Shown here piece by piece: positions 24,647 through 34,202 of a stretch of DNA of 64,000 nt; position 1 is the stretch's first letter; each line of letters opens with the position of its first letter. Origin of the DNA: Peribacillus saganii (GTDB lineage: Bacteria > Bacillota > Bacilli > Bacillales > DSM-1321); NCBI RefSeq assembly GCF_003429095.1, contig NZ_QVTE01000035.1, positions 27,366 to 91,365 of the forward strand, read 5' to 3'. The translations under genes and the position numbers were made by a program. The notes beneath the pieces are model-generated. The model was not told the origin of the DNA and made no database searches. It was given only the letters and a program-made list of their open reading frames with translations.

Positions 24647-26593
24647 ATGGAATTCTTTGATCGATTTGCGGTTCCGCATCCCAGCCCTGCGATTTACGCA
24701 TCAATGGTTGCTATCAGTCTTACTGCTTTAGCTGTAATTGCAGGGTTAACCCATTTTAAAAAATGGGGATATTTATGGCGTGAATGGCTGACAACTGTTG
24801 ACCACAAACGTATCGGTATTATGTATTTAATATCTGCTTTGCTAATGTTATTCCGCGGTGGGGTCGACGCTATTATGCTGCGCGCCCAGCTTGCTACTCC
24901 TGATGCTAAGCTGCTGGATGCACAGCACTATAATGAAATTTTCACAACTCACGGGGTCGTTATGATCCTCTTTATGGCAATGCCATTTATCATGGCCTTG
25001 ATGAACTTTGTTGTTCCATTGCAAATCGGGGCACGTGATGTAGCATTCCCGCGCTTAAACGCATTAAGCTTCTGGCTGTTCTTTATGGGAGCGATGCTAT
25101 TCAATATCTCTTTCGTAGTCGGGGGATCTCCTGATGCAGGATGGACTTCTTACTTCCCGCTTGCAGGAAATGACTTTAGTACATCAGTTGGAACAAATTA
25201 TTATATGATTGCTATTCAGATAGCGGGTATTGGTACATTGATGACCGGTATCAACTTTATGACTACCATTCTTAAAATGAGAGCACCTGGCATGACAATG
25301 ATGAAGATGCCTATGTTCACTTGGTCTTCACTTGTTGCAAACCTTATCATCGTTTTTGCATTCCCTGTATTAACAGTGGCACTTGCGATGGGAACAATGG
25401 ACCGGCTCTTTGGAACAAACTTCTTTACAACAGATAATGGCGGTATGGATATGCTTTGGGCCAACCTGTTCTGGGTTTGGGGCCATCCTGAGGTTTATAT
25501 CTTAATCCTGCCTGCATTTGGTATTTACAGTGAAATTATCTCAACCTTTGCTCGCCGTAACCTGTATGGCTATAAGTCCATGGTGTATTCAATGGTTGTT
25601 ATTGCAGCATACTCCTTCTTAGTATGGGCTCACCATTTCTTTACTATGGGCCAGGGAGCATTAACCAATAGCATTTTCTCTATTACGACAATGGCAATTG
25701 CCGTACCGACAGGGGTTAAGATCTTTAACTGGCTGTTCACGCTTTATAAAGGAAAAATTGAATTTACTACTCCAATGCTTTATGCAATACTATTCATTCC
25801 GCTTTTCACACTGGGCGGAGTTACCGGGGTTATGCTTGCGATGTCAGCGGCCGACTATCAGTATCATAATACAATGTTCTTAGTCGCTCACTTCCATAAC
25901 GTAATCATTCCGGGTGTAGTATTTGCAATGCTTGCAGGTCTCACTTATTATTGGCCAAAAATGTTTGGTTTCATGCTAAATGAGAAAATCGGCAAATGGA
26001 CAGCTTGGCTGCTTTCAATCGGCTTTATCCTGGCATTTATGCCAATGTATATTACTGGGCTTGATGGCCAGGCACGAAGGATGTACACCTATTCTGAATC
26101 AACTGGATTCGGTCCCTTGAATATGGTTTCATTTATCGGAGCAGCTATTATGGGAATCGGATTTATATTGATCGTTTATAACATTTATTATAGCACCCGT
26201 TACGCTTCAAGAGATATCAGTGCAGATCCTTGGGACGCACGCACCCTTGAGTGGGCAACTCACACTCCGGTACCGGAATATAACTTTGCCGCTGTACCGC
26301 AAGCAGATTCTATTGAACCTTTATGGGATGCTAAAAAGAAAGGCCACGTACTTTTCAAAGACAAATTTGAAAAGATTCACATGCCAAATAACAGCGGAAT
26401 GCCGTTTATTATTGGCTGCATTTTCTTTGCCTGGGGCTTCTCATTTGTATTTGGACTTTGGGTTCCTTTGATTATCACTACTATAGGTATTTTTGTTACT
26501 ATGGCCCTTCGTTCATTTGAAAAAGACCACGGGCACTACATTTCCGTTGAAAAAATAGAAGAGACTGAAACAAAATTGCGAGGTGCTAAATAA
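24647..26593 (+). CDS. qoxB: Cytochrome aa3 quinol oxidase subunit I
   Basis: Catalytic heme-copper subunit of 648 residues and about 14-15 helices. Heme and CuB ligands are visible: FTTHGVVMIL (low-spin heme a His), VWGHPEVYILILP (CuB His and cross-linked Tyr), VWAHHFFTMG (two CuB His) and VAHFHNVIIPG (heme a3 and heme a His). Reduces oxygen to water and pumps protons. AAAGGAG at 24630 supports ATG 24647. One-base TAATG overlap with qoxC. Confidence 0.96.
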   Translation: MEFFDRFAVPHPSPAIYASMVAISLTALAVIAGLTHFKKWGYLWREWLTTVDHKRIGIMYLISALLMLFRGGVDAIMLRAQLATPDAKLLDAQHYNEIFTTHGVVMILFMAMPFIMALMNFVVPLQIGARDVAFPRLNALSFWLFFMGAMLFNISFVVGGSPDAGWTSYFPLAGNDFSTSVGTNYYMIAIQIAGIGTLMTGINFMTTILKMRAPGMTMMKMPMFTWSSLVANLIIVFAFPVLTVALAMGTMDRLFGTNFFTTDNGGMDMLWANLFWVWGHPEVYILILPAFGIYSEIISTFARRNLYGYKSMVYSMVVIAAYSFLVWAHHFFTMGQGALTNSIFSITTMAIAVPTGVKIFNWLFTLYKGKIEFTTPMLYAILFIPLFTLGGVTGVMLAMSAADYQYHNTMFLVAHFHNVIIPGVVFAMLAGLTYYWPKMFGFMLNEKIGKWTAWLLSIGFILAFMPMYITGLDGQARRMYTYSESTGFGPLNMVSFIGAAIMGIGFILIVYNIYYSTRYASRDISADPWDARTLEWATHTPVPEYNFAAVPQADSIEPLWDAKKKGHVLFKDKFEKIHMPNNSGMPFIIGCIFFAWGFSFVFGLWVPLIITTIGIFVTMALRSFEKDHGHYISVEKIEETETKLRGAK

Positions 26594-27189
26594 TGAAAAT
26601 AGATAACTCGCTTCCACTTGAATATAGTACTGAAGAAAATCGCTTAAAAATCTTGGGTTTCTGGATTTTCCTTGGTGCCGAAATTATGCTTTTCGGAACG
26701 CTTTTTGCATCATATTTCACCTTGGTTGACCGTACGGCTGGCGGGCCTACGGGAGCAGAAATCTTTGAGATTACTCCAGTACTGATTGAAACCATCGTAC
26801 TTCTAACAAGCAGTTTTACCATAGGCCTTGGCATCCATGCCATGCGCCTGGGCAAACAAAAAGCAATGATGATATTCTTTGGCATCACACTCCTTCTTGG
26901 CTTAGGGTTCTTGAGCGTTGAAATTTACGAGTTCATTCACTATGTCCATATTGGAGCAGGCCTTCAAACGAGCGCATTTACCTCTATCCTATTAACAACA
27001 TTAGGAACACACGGAGCGCACGTTACATTAGGTTTATTCTGGGGATTGTTCATCATGCTGCAGATTAAGAAACGCGGCTTGACTCCTGAAACAGCTAATA
27101 AATCATTCATTTTCTCACTTTACTGGCATTTCCTAGACGTAGTTTGGATCTTTATCTTCAGCTTCGTCTACCTGAAAGGAATGATGTAA
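26593..27189 (+). CDS. qoxC: Cytochrome aa3 quinol oxidase subunit III
   Basis: A 198-residue, five-helix member of the oxidase subunit III family (FWIFLGAEIMLFGTLFASYF at the start, THGAHVTLGLFWG, YWHFLDVVWIFIFSFVYL at the end). Start codon overlaps the qoxB stop by one base. Structural subunit of the aa3 menaquinol oxidase. Confidence 0.95.
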   Translation: MKIDNSLPLEYSTEENRLKILGFWIFLGAEIMLFGTLFASYFTLVDRTAGGPTGAEIFEITPVLIETIVLLTSSFTIGLGIHAMRLGKQKAMMIFFGITLLLGLGFLSVEIYEFIHYVHIGAGLQTSAFTSILLTTLGTHGAHVTLGLFWGLFIMLQIKKRGLTPETANKSFIFSLYWHFLDVVWIFIFSFVYLKGMM

Positions 27190-27192
27190 AAA

Positions 27193-27477
27193 ATGAAAGA
27201 ATTATTTCCAGCTAAACAAGTAATGGGATTTGTATTCTCCCTAATCCTTACGGCCGTTGCTCTCATCGTTTATTTCATGGACATGTCATTTGCTGCTGGC
27301 ATGACCATCCTGCTTGTAACAGCATTTATTCAGGCAGGCCTTCAGCTGGTTGTGTTTATGCATGCCGGTGAAACGGAAGATAAAGGGGCAATCTATACGA
27401 ACATATACTACGGAGTTGCCATGGCGTTAATTACCATATTGGGTACACTGCTATGTATGATCTGGGGTTATATTTAA
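27193..27477 (+). CDS. qoxD: Cytochrome aa3 quinol oxidase subunit IV
   Basis: A 94-residue, three-helix subunit IV (COX4/CyoD-like): KQVMGFVFSLILTAVALIVYF, AGMTILLVTAFIQAGLQLVVFMH, then a last helix. It begins three bases after qoxC and closes the operon, which ends in a strong terminator. Confidence 0.93.
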   Translation: MKELFPAKQVMGFVFSLILTAVALIVYFMDMSFAAGMTILLVTAFIQAGLQLVVFMHAGETEDKGAIYTNIYYGVAMALITILGTLLCMIWGYI

Positions 27478-27490
27478 CCAAACAAAGAAA

Positions 27491-27518
27491 AGGAGTGCCG
27501 AAGCGGCACTCCTTTTTC
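27491..27518. terminator. Terminator between convergent qoxD and a small membrane gene
   Basis: AGGAGTGCC (27491-27499) and GGCACTCCT (27505-27513) form a perfect stem around GAAGC. Plus-strand side ends in TTTTTCT; minus-strand side in TTTTCTTTG, so it can serve both directions. Confidence 0.88.
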
Positions 27519-27533
27519 TATTTAGAAAACTCA

Positions 27534-27791
27534 TTACTCCGTGAGTTTTCTATTATTTATTGGACTGAGTTTAATTCCTTTATATCTTTTTTCAAGCATC
27601 TCTTCCGTTGCAATGAAGAACATTCCCATTAGAAAAATAAAAACAGAACCCATTATTGTGCCAATACCAATTCCTGTCACTGCGCTGTAATCGCTTACAA
27701 AGAAACCGTATAAAAAAATGGCAATTCCCAATAAAAACACGGCACCACCGACATACTTAGTAGCATTTAACATGTTCACTTTAGATCCCAT
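27534..27791 (-). CDS. Small two-helix membrane protein of unknown function
   Basis: An 85-residue protein with two hydrophobic helices (about 12-32 and 40-62) and a short basic C-terminal tail. GGAGGAGG lies eight bases before the ATG. Convergent with qoxD and sharing a bidirectional terminator. I do not recognise the family; small inner-membrane proteins of this kind are common in Bacillus. Confidence 0.7.
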   Translation of the reverse strand: MGSKVNMLNATKYVGGAVFLLGIAIFLYGFFVSDYSAVTGIGIGTIMGSVFIFLMGMFFIATEEMLEKRYKGIKLSPINNRKLTE

Positions 27792-28353
27792 TTAAATCCT
27801 CCTCCTTATATATATTATTCCTCTAGTTCACAAATTTGTCAAAACTTTTTTACTTTTTTTCGTACAATTTTCTTGACACTTCTAAAGAGTTAAAGGTGAA
27901 ATATTATTTTTTATTTCCAAAACAAAGATTGAGGGTATCATTTTGTTTATACCATCTATTGTGGGCCGTACTTAAACACTGGACCTTAGAATGGAATTTG
28001 AGAATCTTTCCTTTATCTGGACAGCTATCAATAAAGGGTTCTATCAGATACAGAAGTTGCAAGCCTGAAAAAACATTAAAAGGAACTAAGGTTTTTTTTG
28101 GGATTTCTAATAAAATCCAGGAATAAAATAAATAAGAAATCTCTATCCTAGGGCAATGTCTCTCCTGAATGAGAGAGCTGGAAAATTTCGTTCTTAAATA
28201 ATTTATTCAATTATAAAATTAATCTATCCAAACTCAGATTTATTTAGCCAAATGGTCAATTAATTTAGCAGAATGTCAAAAGGGCACACGAATAAATAGT
28301 GACATTTAGCTTCAGAAGTAAAAGCTGCTTTTATTATCGGGACTGAGCCTGGA
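27792..28353. other. Long AT-rich intergenic region, no gene recognised
   Basis: Between the small membrane gene (minus) and the mtnA-type gene. A 96-codon frame at 27836 has no ribosome site or recognisable domain and is probably spurious. Only a small hairpin (TCTCTC/GAGAGA near 28157-28175) stands out. No SAM riboswitch before mtnA. Confidence 0.5.
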
Positions 28354-28368
28354 GATATTCTGAAAATT
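28354..28368. promoter_or_regulatory. CodY-box-like sequence upstream of mtnA-type gene
   Basis: GATATTCTGAAAATT matches AATTTTCWGAAAATT at 13 of 15 positions, about 220 bases before the start codon. Confidence 0.45.
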
Positions 28369-28589
28369 ATCTTCTGCGTTTTTTGTGATATAATAAGTTG
28401 AAATTTTGTTAGAACTTATTTCCTTTTTCAGAATAGACTTTTGAATCAAATAAACTTTTAATATAGTTTTATAATAGAGATACTTACACTGTCTTGTTTG
28501 GCGTTAAAAGATTTAAATAAGATGTCAAAAAGAAAGATTTTAAATTAGAATATGCAATTTTTTTTATAAACGAATGTTTAGGGGGCACC

Positions 28590-29657
28590 ATGATGGGATC
28601 ACCAGTTGATGTAATACAGTCAGTAAGACTTGATGATGAGAACGATATGCTTATCTTATTGGATCAGACATTATTGCCAAATGAAAAGCGTTTCCTGGAG
28701 CTTAAGGAAATCAAGGATATATGGGACGCAATTTATTTTTTGAAGGTTCGCGGTGCTCCGGCAATTGGGATCACGGCTGCATATGGTGTTTACCTCGGCA
28801 CAAAACAATCGGAAGCAGACAACTATGATGATTTATTTGCCGATTTCACAAAGGTGAAAGATTATCTAGCAACTTCAAGGCCTACTGCGGTAAATTTATT
28901 CTGGGCCCTTGCACGAATGGAAGCACGCTTTAAACTAGAGGCAGGCAAAAGCCCTGAAGAAGTGAAGGCTGCGCTTAAAGAGGAGTCAGAGCTGATCAGG
29001 GATGAAGATGAGCAGGTTTGTAAGTCTATCGGGGAATACGCTTTATCGTTACTGGAGCCTGGCTGGGGTATCCTTACGCATTGCAATGCAGGTACCATTG
29101 CAACAGCTAAATATGGAACGGCCCTTGCACCAATTTATTTGGGGCAGGAAAAGGGATATAACTTCAAAGTATTTGCAGATGAAACTCGGCCATTATTGCA
29201 GGGTGCCCGCTTAACAGCATGGGAGCTTCAGGAAGCAGGAGTAGATGTTACTCTTATCTGTGATAACATGGCTTCTATTATTATGAAAGAGGGAAAAGTC
29301 CAGGCTGTATTGGTCGGCTGTGATCGTGTTGCCTCCAACGGAGATTCCGCAAATAAAATAGGGACTTCTGGTGTTGCAATTCTTGCGAAGCATTATAATA
29401 TACCGTTCTATGTATGCGCTCCGCTGTCCACGGTGGATCTGGAGTGTAAAACAGGGGATGACATTCACATTGAACTGCGCCCATCTTCCGAAATTACTTC
29501 CGCTTGGTATGAAAAACCGATGGCACCGAAGGATGTTAAAACCTACAATCCGGCATTTGATGTGACCGACCATGAATTAATTACGGGAATTGTTACTGAA
29601 AAAGGAATCGCGTATCCTCCATTTAGCAACAGTCTGGCAGAAATGTTTAAAAAATAA
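28590..29657 (+). CDS. mtnA: Methylthioribose-1-phosphate isomerase family (MtnA / DrdI)
   Basis: A 355-residue aldose-1-phosphate isomerase. It has [16 protein letters not shown] near the N-terminus, the catalytic cysteine in [17 protein letters not shown] and the catalytic aspartate in [11 protein letters not shown], followed by [20 protein letters not shown]. It converts 5-methylthioribose-1-phosphate to the ribulose form in methionine salvage; DrdI homologues do the same with 5-deoxyribose-1-phosphate. Here it stands alone: no mtnK, mtnW or mtnX and no SAM riboswitch, so either role is possible. GGGGG lies just before the ATG. Confidence 0.87.
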   Translation: MMGSPVDVIQSVRLDDENDMLILLDQTLLPNEKRFLELKEIKDIWDAIYFLKVRGAPAIGITAAYGVYLGTKQSEADNYDDLFADFTKVKDYLATSRPTAVNLFWALARMEARFKLEAGKSPEEVKAALKEESELIRDEDEQVCKSIGEYALSLLEPGWGILTHCNAGTIATAKYGTALAPIYLGQEKGYNFKVFADETRPLLQGARLTAWELQEAGVDVTLICDNMASIIMKEGKVQAVLVGCDRVASNGDSANKIGTSGVAILAKHYNIPFYVCAPLSTVDLECKTGDDIHIELRPSSEITSAWYEKPMAPKDVKTYNPAFDVTDHELITGIVTEKGIAYPPFSNSLAEMFKK

Positions 29658-29664
29658 ATTTACA

Positions 29665-29703
29665 AAACCCTCCATCCGGAAATTTGCGGTTGGAGGGTTT
29701 TTT
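29665..29703 (+). terminator. Intrinsic terminator after mtnA
   Basis: AAACCCTCCA (29665-29674) pairs with TGGAGGGTTT (29691-29700), followed by more T. Confidence 0.88.
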
Positions 29704-29785
29704 CGTCTTAAAAAAGGAGTATGCTTTTAGGCAGACAACCGGTCTTGGCTTTCTAATGTTTAATGTAATTTAATTCTTTAGACAC

Positions 29786-29813
29786 GCAAGAAAGAAATCT
29801 TGCATGATATAAT
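29786..29813 (+). promoter_or_regulatory. Promoter with inverted repeat, beta-oxidation-type operon
   Basis: TATAAT (29808-29813) with an upstream TG extension. GCAAGA (29786-29791) and TCTTGC (29798-29803) form an inverted repeat just upstream of the -10, where an operator would be expected. Regulator not identified. Confidence 0.5.
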
Positions 29814-29874
29814 TAATTGTAAGTTCTAAAAATTAAAATAATTATTAGCTGAAATAGTTTTAGGGAGGAAATAT

Positions 29875-30642
29875 ATGCGAATCTCAGAGTGTAGGGCGGT
29901 TATTACCGGCGGTGCTTCAGGCCTTGGTGAGGCTACGGTTAGAAATATAATTAACAAGGGGGGGAATGCTGCAATTTTTGATATGGATGAGAAAAAGGGG
30001 CGGTGCCTGGCAGATGAGCTTGGCGAAAGGGCCTTATTCTTAAAAACTGATGTAACGAATGAAGAGGATGTGCAAAAAGCATTGGACAGGGCGGCAGAGG
30101 CCTTTGGCATGATCAATGCTTTGGTAAATTGTGCGGGAATTGCTCCGGCCTCAAAGCTTCTTGGAAAAAAAGGGGTTCATAACCTAGGGCTGTTTTCAAG
30201 GGTAATTTCAGTTAATTTAATAGGCACCTTTAATGTTATTCGCCTTGCAGCGGTCAAAATGGCTCAAAACAGCCTGAATGAAGCGGGAGAACGGGGTGTG
30301 ATTATTAATACAGCTTCTGTTGCAGCGTTTGAGGGGCAAATCGGCCAGGCTGCGTATAGTGCTTCCAAAGGTGGAGTTGTGAGTATGACCCTTCCAATTG
30401 CCCGCGAACTGGCTTCATCTGCTATCCGTGTTATGGCGATTGCTCCTGGATTGTTCCATACACCGATGTTTGATTCGTTGCCAGAACAAGCGCGCGATAC
30501 TCTTGGAAGCATGGTTCCTTTTCCGCAAAGACTAGGCTCTCCAGAAGAATATGCCAAGCTGACAGAAAGCATTTTTGAAAATTCAATGCTGAATGGTGAA
30601 ACCATCCGGCTGGACGGAGCAATCAGGATGCAGCCAAAATAG
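29875..30642 (+). CDS. SDR dehydrogenase, 3-hydroxyacyl-CoA dehydrogenase type 2-like
   Basis: A 255-residue short-chain dehydrogenase. The cofactor loop is [10 protein letters not shown] and the catalytic residues are Ser in [11 protein letters not shown] and Tyr/Lys in AAYSASKGG. An aspartate after the second strand (IFDMDEKKG) suggests NAD. The sequence resembles type 2 3-hydroxyacyl-CoA dehydrogenases. With the following acyl-CoA dehydrogenase and thiolase it gives three of the four beta-oxidation reactions; no enoyl-CoA hydratase is in the operon. GGGAGGAAA precedes the ATG. Confidence 0.85.
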   Translation: MRISECRAVITGGASGLGEATVRNIINKGGNAAIFDMDEKKGRCLADELGERALFLKTDVTNEEDVQKALDRAAEAFGMINALVNCAGIAPASKLLGKKGVHNLGLFSRVISVNLIGTFNVIRLAAVKMAQNSLNEAGERGVIINTASVAAFEGQIGQAAYSASKGGVVSMTLPIARELASSAIRVMAIAPGLFHTPMFDSLPEQARDTLGSMVPFPQRLGSPEEYAKLTESIFENSMLNGETIRLDGAIRMQPK

Positions 30643-30659
30643 GAGATTTAAGATACTTT

Positions 30660-30673
30660 TGCAAGCGGTTACA
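30660..30673 (+). promoter_or_regulatory. cre (CcpA) site between SDR and acyl-CoA dehydrogenase genes
   Basis: TGCAAGCGGTTACA matches every fixed position of the cre consensus TGNAANCGNTNNCA. It sits 18 bases before the acyl-CoA dehydrogenase start, so bound CcpA would act as a roadblock within the operon under glucose. Confidence 0.72.
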
Positions 30674-30690
30674 TAAAAGAGGGCTGGAAA

Positions 30691-31836
30691 ATGAAGCATC
30701 TTTATTTACATGAGGACCATCAAATCTTCCGGGAGGCATTGAGAAAGTTTTTAGAGAAGGAGGCATATCCTTTTTATGAACAATGGGAAGAGGACCGTCT
30801 TATTCCCCGTTCATTTTGGGAAAAGATGGGCGGCCAAGGCTTTCTATGTCCGGACATTGATGAAGTATATGGCGGCAGCGGCACAGATTGGGGCTTTTCT
30901 GTTGTTATAATTGAAGAGCTGGAACGTATTGGCTCAGGAACGGTGGGCATTGGGCTGCACAATGACATTGTAGTCCCGTATCTTACTTCATATGGCACAG
31001 ATGAGCAAAAGCAGCGATGGCTGCCTAAATGTACAACCGGTGAAATCATCAGTGCCATAGCCATGACGGAACCCGGAACAGGCTCAGACCTCGCTAATAT
31101 TAAAACAACTGCCGTTCTGAATGGTGATCATTTTATTTTGAACGGCCAAAAAACTTTCATTACAAATGGCATCCATTCTGATTTAATCATTGTCGCCTGC
31201 AAGACCGACCCTCAAGCTGTTCCGTCTTATAAAGGTATAAGCTTGCTAGTGGTTGAACGGAATGCTCCAGGTTTTTCAAGGGGACGAAAGCTTAACAAGG
31301 TAGGATTGTACTGCCAGGATACGGCAGAATTGATTTTTGAAGATTGTATCGTACCAAAGGAAAACTTGTTGGGTGAAGAAGGTAAAGGTTTTTCATATCT
31401 GATGGAAAAACTGCAGCAGGAACGTTTGGTTGTAGCGATTGCCGCACAAGTAGCTGCAGAGGAAATGTTATCGATGACAATTAATTATGTGAAAAGCAGG
31501 GAAGCATTCGGCAAAGCTGTTAGCAAATTTCAAAACACCCAATTTAAAATAGCTGAAATGGCAACGGAAATTGAAATGGGAAGGGCCTTTTTAGACCAGC
31601 TGATTGCAAGCCATATTTCAGGTCAGGAAATCGTAACAAAAGTATCAATGGCTAAATATAAGCTGACTGAAATGGCTAAGGAGGTTGCAGCTGAATGCAT
31701 GCAGCTGCATGGCGGATATGGCTATATGGAAGAATACAAGATTGCCAGGAGATACCGTGACATTCCAGTAGCAAGCATTTATGCGGGGACAAATGAAATT
31801 ATGAAAACGATCATCGCGAAAAATCTCGGATTATAG
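30691..31836 (+). CDS. Acyl-CoA dehydrogenase
   Basis: A 381-residue FAD enzyme that introduces the 2,3-double bond into acyl-CoA. Family signatures are AMTEPGTGSDLANIKTTA (flavin/substrate loop), KTFITNG, and near the C-terminus QLHGGYGYMEEYKIARRYRD with the catalytic glutamate in YAGTNEIMK. Electrons would pass to ETF, not encoded here. It stands between an SDR and a thiolase gene, both with short spacers, and has a cre box directly upstream. Confidence 0.93.
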   Translation: MKHLYLHEDHQIFREALRKFLEKEAYPFYEQWEEDRLIPRSFWEKMGGQGFLCPDIDEVYGGSGTDWGFSVVIIEELERIGSGTVGIGLHNDIVVPYLTSYGTDEQKQRWLPKCTTGEIISAIAMTEPGTGSDLANIKTTAVLNGDHFILNGQKTFITNGIHSDLIIVACKTDPQAVPSYKGISLLVVERNAPGFSRGRKLNKVGLYCQDTAELIFEDCIVPKENLLGEEGKGFSYLMEKLQQERLVVAIAAQVAAEEMLSMTINYVKSREAFGKAVSKFQNTQFKIAEMATEIEMGRAFLDQLIASHISGQEIVTKVSMAKYKLTEMAKEVAAECMQLHGGYGYMEEYKIARRYRDIPVASIYAGTNEIMKTIIAKNLGL

Positions 31837-31849
31837 AAAGGGCGATTGT

Positions 31850-33001
31850 ATGCGTGAAGTGGTTATTGTAGAGGGAATAAGGACCCCTGTTGGAAGAAGA
31901 AACGGTGTTTTGAAGGATATTCGGCCTGATGATTTGGCGGCAGAGGTGCTAAGAGAGCTAGTTAATAAAACAGGAATCGAGCCTGTGCTTATTGATGATG
32001 TAATTTTAGGATGTGTCAGCCAGTCTGGCGAACAGGCTGGGGATATTGCAAGAGTGTCAGCTTTGATAGCCGGGTATCCGATCGAAGTCCCAGGTACGAC
32101 AATTGACAGGCAGTGCGGTTCAAGCCAGCAGGCTGTACATTTTGCCGCCCAGGCAATTTTGGCTGGGGATATGGATGTTGTGGTGGCAGGCGGTGTTGAA
32201 AGCATGACGCGGGTGCCAATTGCCTCCAACTATCAGGGAGCAGGATTGAGTGAGAAATTAAAGAGCAAGTATGAAATGATCCATCAGGGTATATCAGCGG
32301 AACGGATTGCCGAGAAATATGGAATAACACGTGAGGAATGTGACAGGTTTGCACTTGAAAGCCATCAAAAAGCGCTTAATGCTCAAGCTGAAGGATATTT
32401 TAAAAGAGAAATCATACATATAAAAGTTACGGGAGAGGACGGAAACGATTTTGTAGTAGCACAAGATTCCGGACCAAGGAAAGGTACCTCATTAGCAGCT
32501 CTGGCTGGATTAAAGTCGGCTTTTAAGGAAGGCGGCATCATATCGGCAGGTAATTCAAGCCAGATTAGTGATGGTGCTGCAGCATTGCTGCTTATGGAGC
32601 GAAGCAAAGCAGAAGAGCTTGGGTTAAAGCCCAGGTTCCGGGTGCATACAAGGGTCGTGGTTGGCTCTGACCCGACGTTAATGCTGACCGGCCCTATTCC
32701 TGCCACTAAGAAAGCGCTTGAAAAATCAGGGCTGACAATTGATGAGATTGATATATTTGAAGTGAATGAGGCGTTTGCACCTGTAGCGCTTGCCTGGCTT
32801 AAAGAAACAGGTGCCGCTCCTGAGAAGCTTAATCCAAATGGAGGAGCAATTGCCCTTGGCCATCCGCTGGGCGGCAGCGGTGCTCGGCTGATGGTCACCA
32901 TGATGCATGAATTAGAGCGTACCGGCGGACGATATGGCCTGCAAACGATGTGCGAGGGACATGGAATGGCAAATGCAACCATCCTTGAACGCCTAGGATA
33001 G
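31850..33001 (+). CDS. Acetyl-CoA acyltransferase (thiolase)
   Basis: A 383-residue thiolase that cleaves 3-ketoacyl-CoA to acetyl-CoA and a shortened acyl-CoA. The nucleophilic cysteine is in TTIDRQCGSSQQAVHFAAQ, followed by GGVESMTRVPI, the histidine in NPNGGAIALGHPLGGSGAR, and a second cysteine in MCEGHGMANATI. The last motif differs from the usual CGGGG and fits thiolases acting on branched or steroid-type acyl chains. Start follows GAAAGGGCG. Last enzyme of the operon. Confidence 0.92.
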   Translation: MREVVIVEGIRTPVGRRNGVLKDIRPDDLAAEVLRELVNKTGIEPVLIDDVILGCVSQSGEQAGDIARVSALIAGYPIEVPGTTIDRQCGSSQQAVHFAAQAILAGDMDVVVAGGVESMTRVPIASNYQGAGLSEKLKSKYEMIHQGISAERIAEKYGITREECDRFALESHQKALNAQAEGYFKREIIHIKVTGEDGNDFVVAQDSGPRKGTSLAALAGLKSAFKEGGIISAGNSSQISDGAAALLLMERSKAEELGLKPRFRVHTRVVVGSDPTLMLTGPIPATKKALEKSGLTIDEIDIFEVNEAFAPVALAWLKETGAAPEKLNPNGGAIALGHPLGGSGARLMVTMMHELERTGGRYGLQTMCEGHGMANATILERLG

Positions 33002-33179
33002 AACTAGTTACCGTTTGACCGCATCCTTTATAAGAACTTATAAATCGTGTTAATCTAATAGAGTGCAGACCGATAATATGTATATAAGAGCCACTAATCT
33101 TCCATTATGAAAGGTGGCTGCAACGGCTATTTTCCTATTAAAACAACACGATTTAGCCATCTTAAAGGAGACACGCGGA

Positions 33180-33368
33180 ATGAATAAATCTTATCGAATT
33201 AGCTGGAACGCCCAGGTCGAGGATGAATCGGTTCTGGAAGGAAGAAGCCTGGTGCTAGGAGAAAGCCCTGAGGATGCAGCAAGGAAGCTGGTCGAATCGA
33301 AGTCTCAGGAGTATAGGGTTAAACCTCGGCTCATTTATATAGAATCAATCATGGAAATCCAAGCATAA
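33180..33368 (+). CDS. Small hypothetical protein
   Basis: A 62-residue protein of mixed alpha/beta character without membrane segments. AAAGGAG (33164-33170) supports the ATG at 33180; a frame extending to 33114 does not have one. No family recognised. It stands 180 bases after the thiolase and before a terminator hairpin. Confidence 0.55.
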   Translation: MNKSYRISWNAQVEDESVLEGRSLVLGESPEDAARKLVESKSQEYRVKPRLIYIESIMEIQA

Positions 33369-33420
33369 AGTTTACCCATAATATTAGAGAAAAGGCACCG
33401 AGTCATTAATTTTAGATAAT

Positions 33421-33460
33421 AGGATAGTTAGCGCTTTATGAGGGCTGATTATCCTTTTTT
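33421..33460 (+). terminator. Terminator after the small hypothetical gene
   Basis: AGGATA...AGC and GCT...TATCCT pair in two blocks, followed by TTTTTT. Confidence 0.7.
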
Positions 33461-34010
33461 AGATTACATATCTATCGAATTTAATGATGGTTGATAGAAA
33501 GGTTGAAGGGAACGTTCTTAAATATAAGAATCAGCTTTCTTTTGTCGTTTGGCTAAAAATATTTATATTGGAGTGCAAAAGTGCAATGAATTTTACACCT
33601 TAAATCGAACATCGTCCTATTCAGACAGTCGGATTAAGTTGTGAATTGCGGAAAGAGATGAAGTGGAACTGATACTGGGGAAATTTTACGGATTGACAGA
33701 AGCAGAAGAGGATATAGGGTTAGGTAAAGAAGGGCTGCACAAATTTTGGCCGCAATAAAAAACCAAACAGAAAACAGTAAAGATTTACGAAGCCCATCAA
33801 CATATTACTGGACAATAATTTCATACCTGTAATGGACCACTAATTTATCTATCCCGAGAAAAACAAAAACCCGTTTATTGGCGGGTTTTTAACGTTTAGA
33901 GCAACTTTTAACTTTCACTCCATTTTATCGGTTCGACAAGATAGGCCATCCATATTCCAATCGCAATCCGTTTTCATAAAACTACTTAGTAGATTCTCTA
34001 GTCATTCATT
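33461..34010. other. Intergenic region; terminator near its end
   Basis: No complete gene recognised. An open frame ending at 33758 (ELILGKFYGLTEAEEDIGLG and a short tail) lacks a convincing start and may be a gene remnant. A hairpin at 33869-33892 (AAACCCG/CGGGTTT, then TTTT) is a terminator without an obvious gene in front. Confidence 0.4.
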
Positions 34011-34202
34011 TTAGCAATTAGTCTCTATTTTCTGTATACCCGAAAATAGAATCGGGAATATCCGTTGGTTTTCGTCCTGTATGGATAAGGTCTGTTCCTG
34101 TAAATTCAATTTATAAATCCGTCCAGTACATGTTTCCAATAAACCTTTTTTATAATATTTAACGGTTACTACCGTTTTATTTGCCAGTTCTTTAAGTATC
34201 AT
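34011..34202 (-). CDS. YolD-like family protein
   Basis: A 63-residue beta-rich protein. The pattern VKYYKKGLLETCTGRIYKLN...LSIQDENQRIFPILFSGIQKIE resembles the SH3-like YolD family, often encoded beside Y-family DNA polymerases (UvrX/DinB). No polymerase gene is adjacent here. GAAGGGA lies 11 bases before the ATG. Confidence 0.6.
   Translation of the reverse strand: MILKELANKTVVTVKYYKKGLLETCTGRIYKLNLQEQTLSIQDENQRIFPILFSGIQKIETNC

Noticed and set aside
27836..28126. 96-codon open frame
   Set aside because: No ribosome site, begins in the promoter region of the minus-strand gene, and the sequence looks like random AT-rich translation.
28140..28589. SAM riboswitch before mtnA
   Set aside because: The conserved S-box segments and a terminator are not found.
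33645..33758. Open frame ending KEGLHKFWPQ
   Set aside because: No convincing start codon; may be a remnant, but I could not assign a family.
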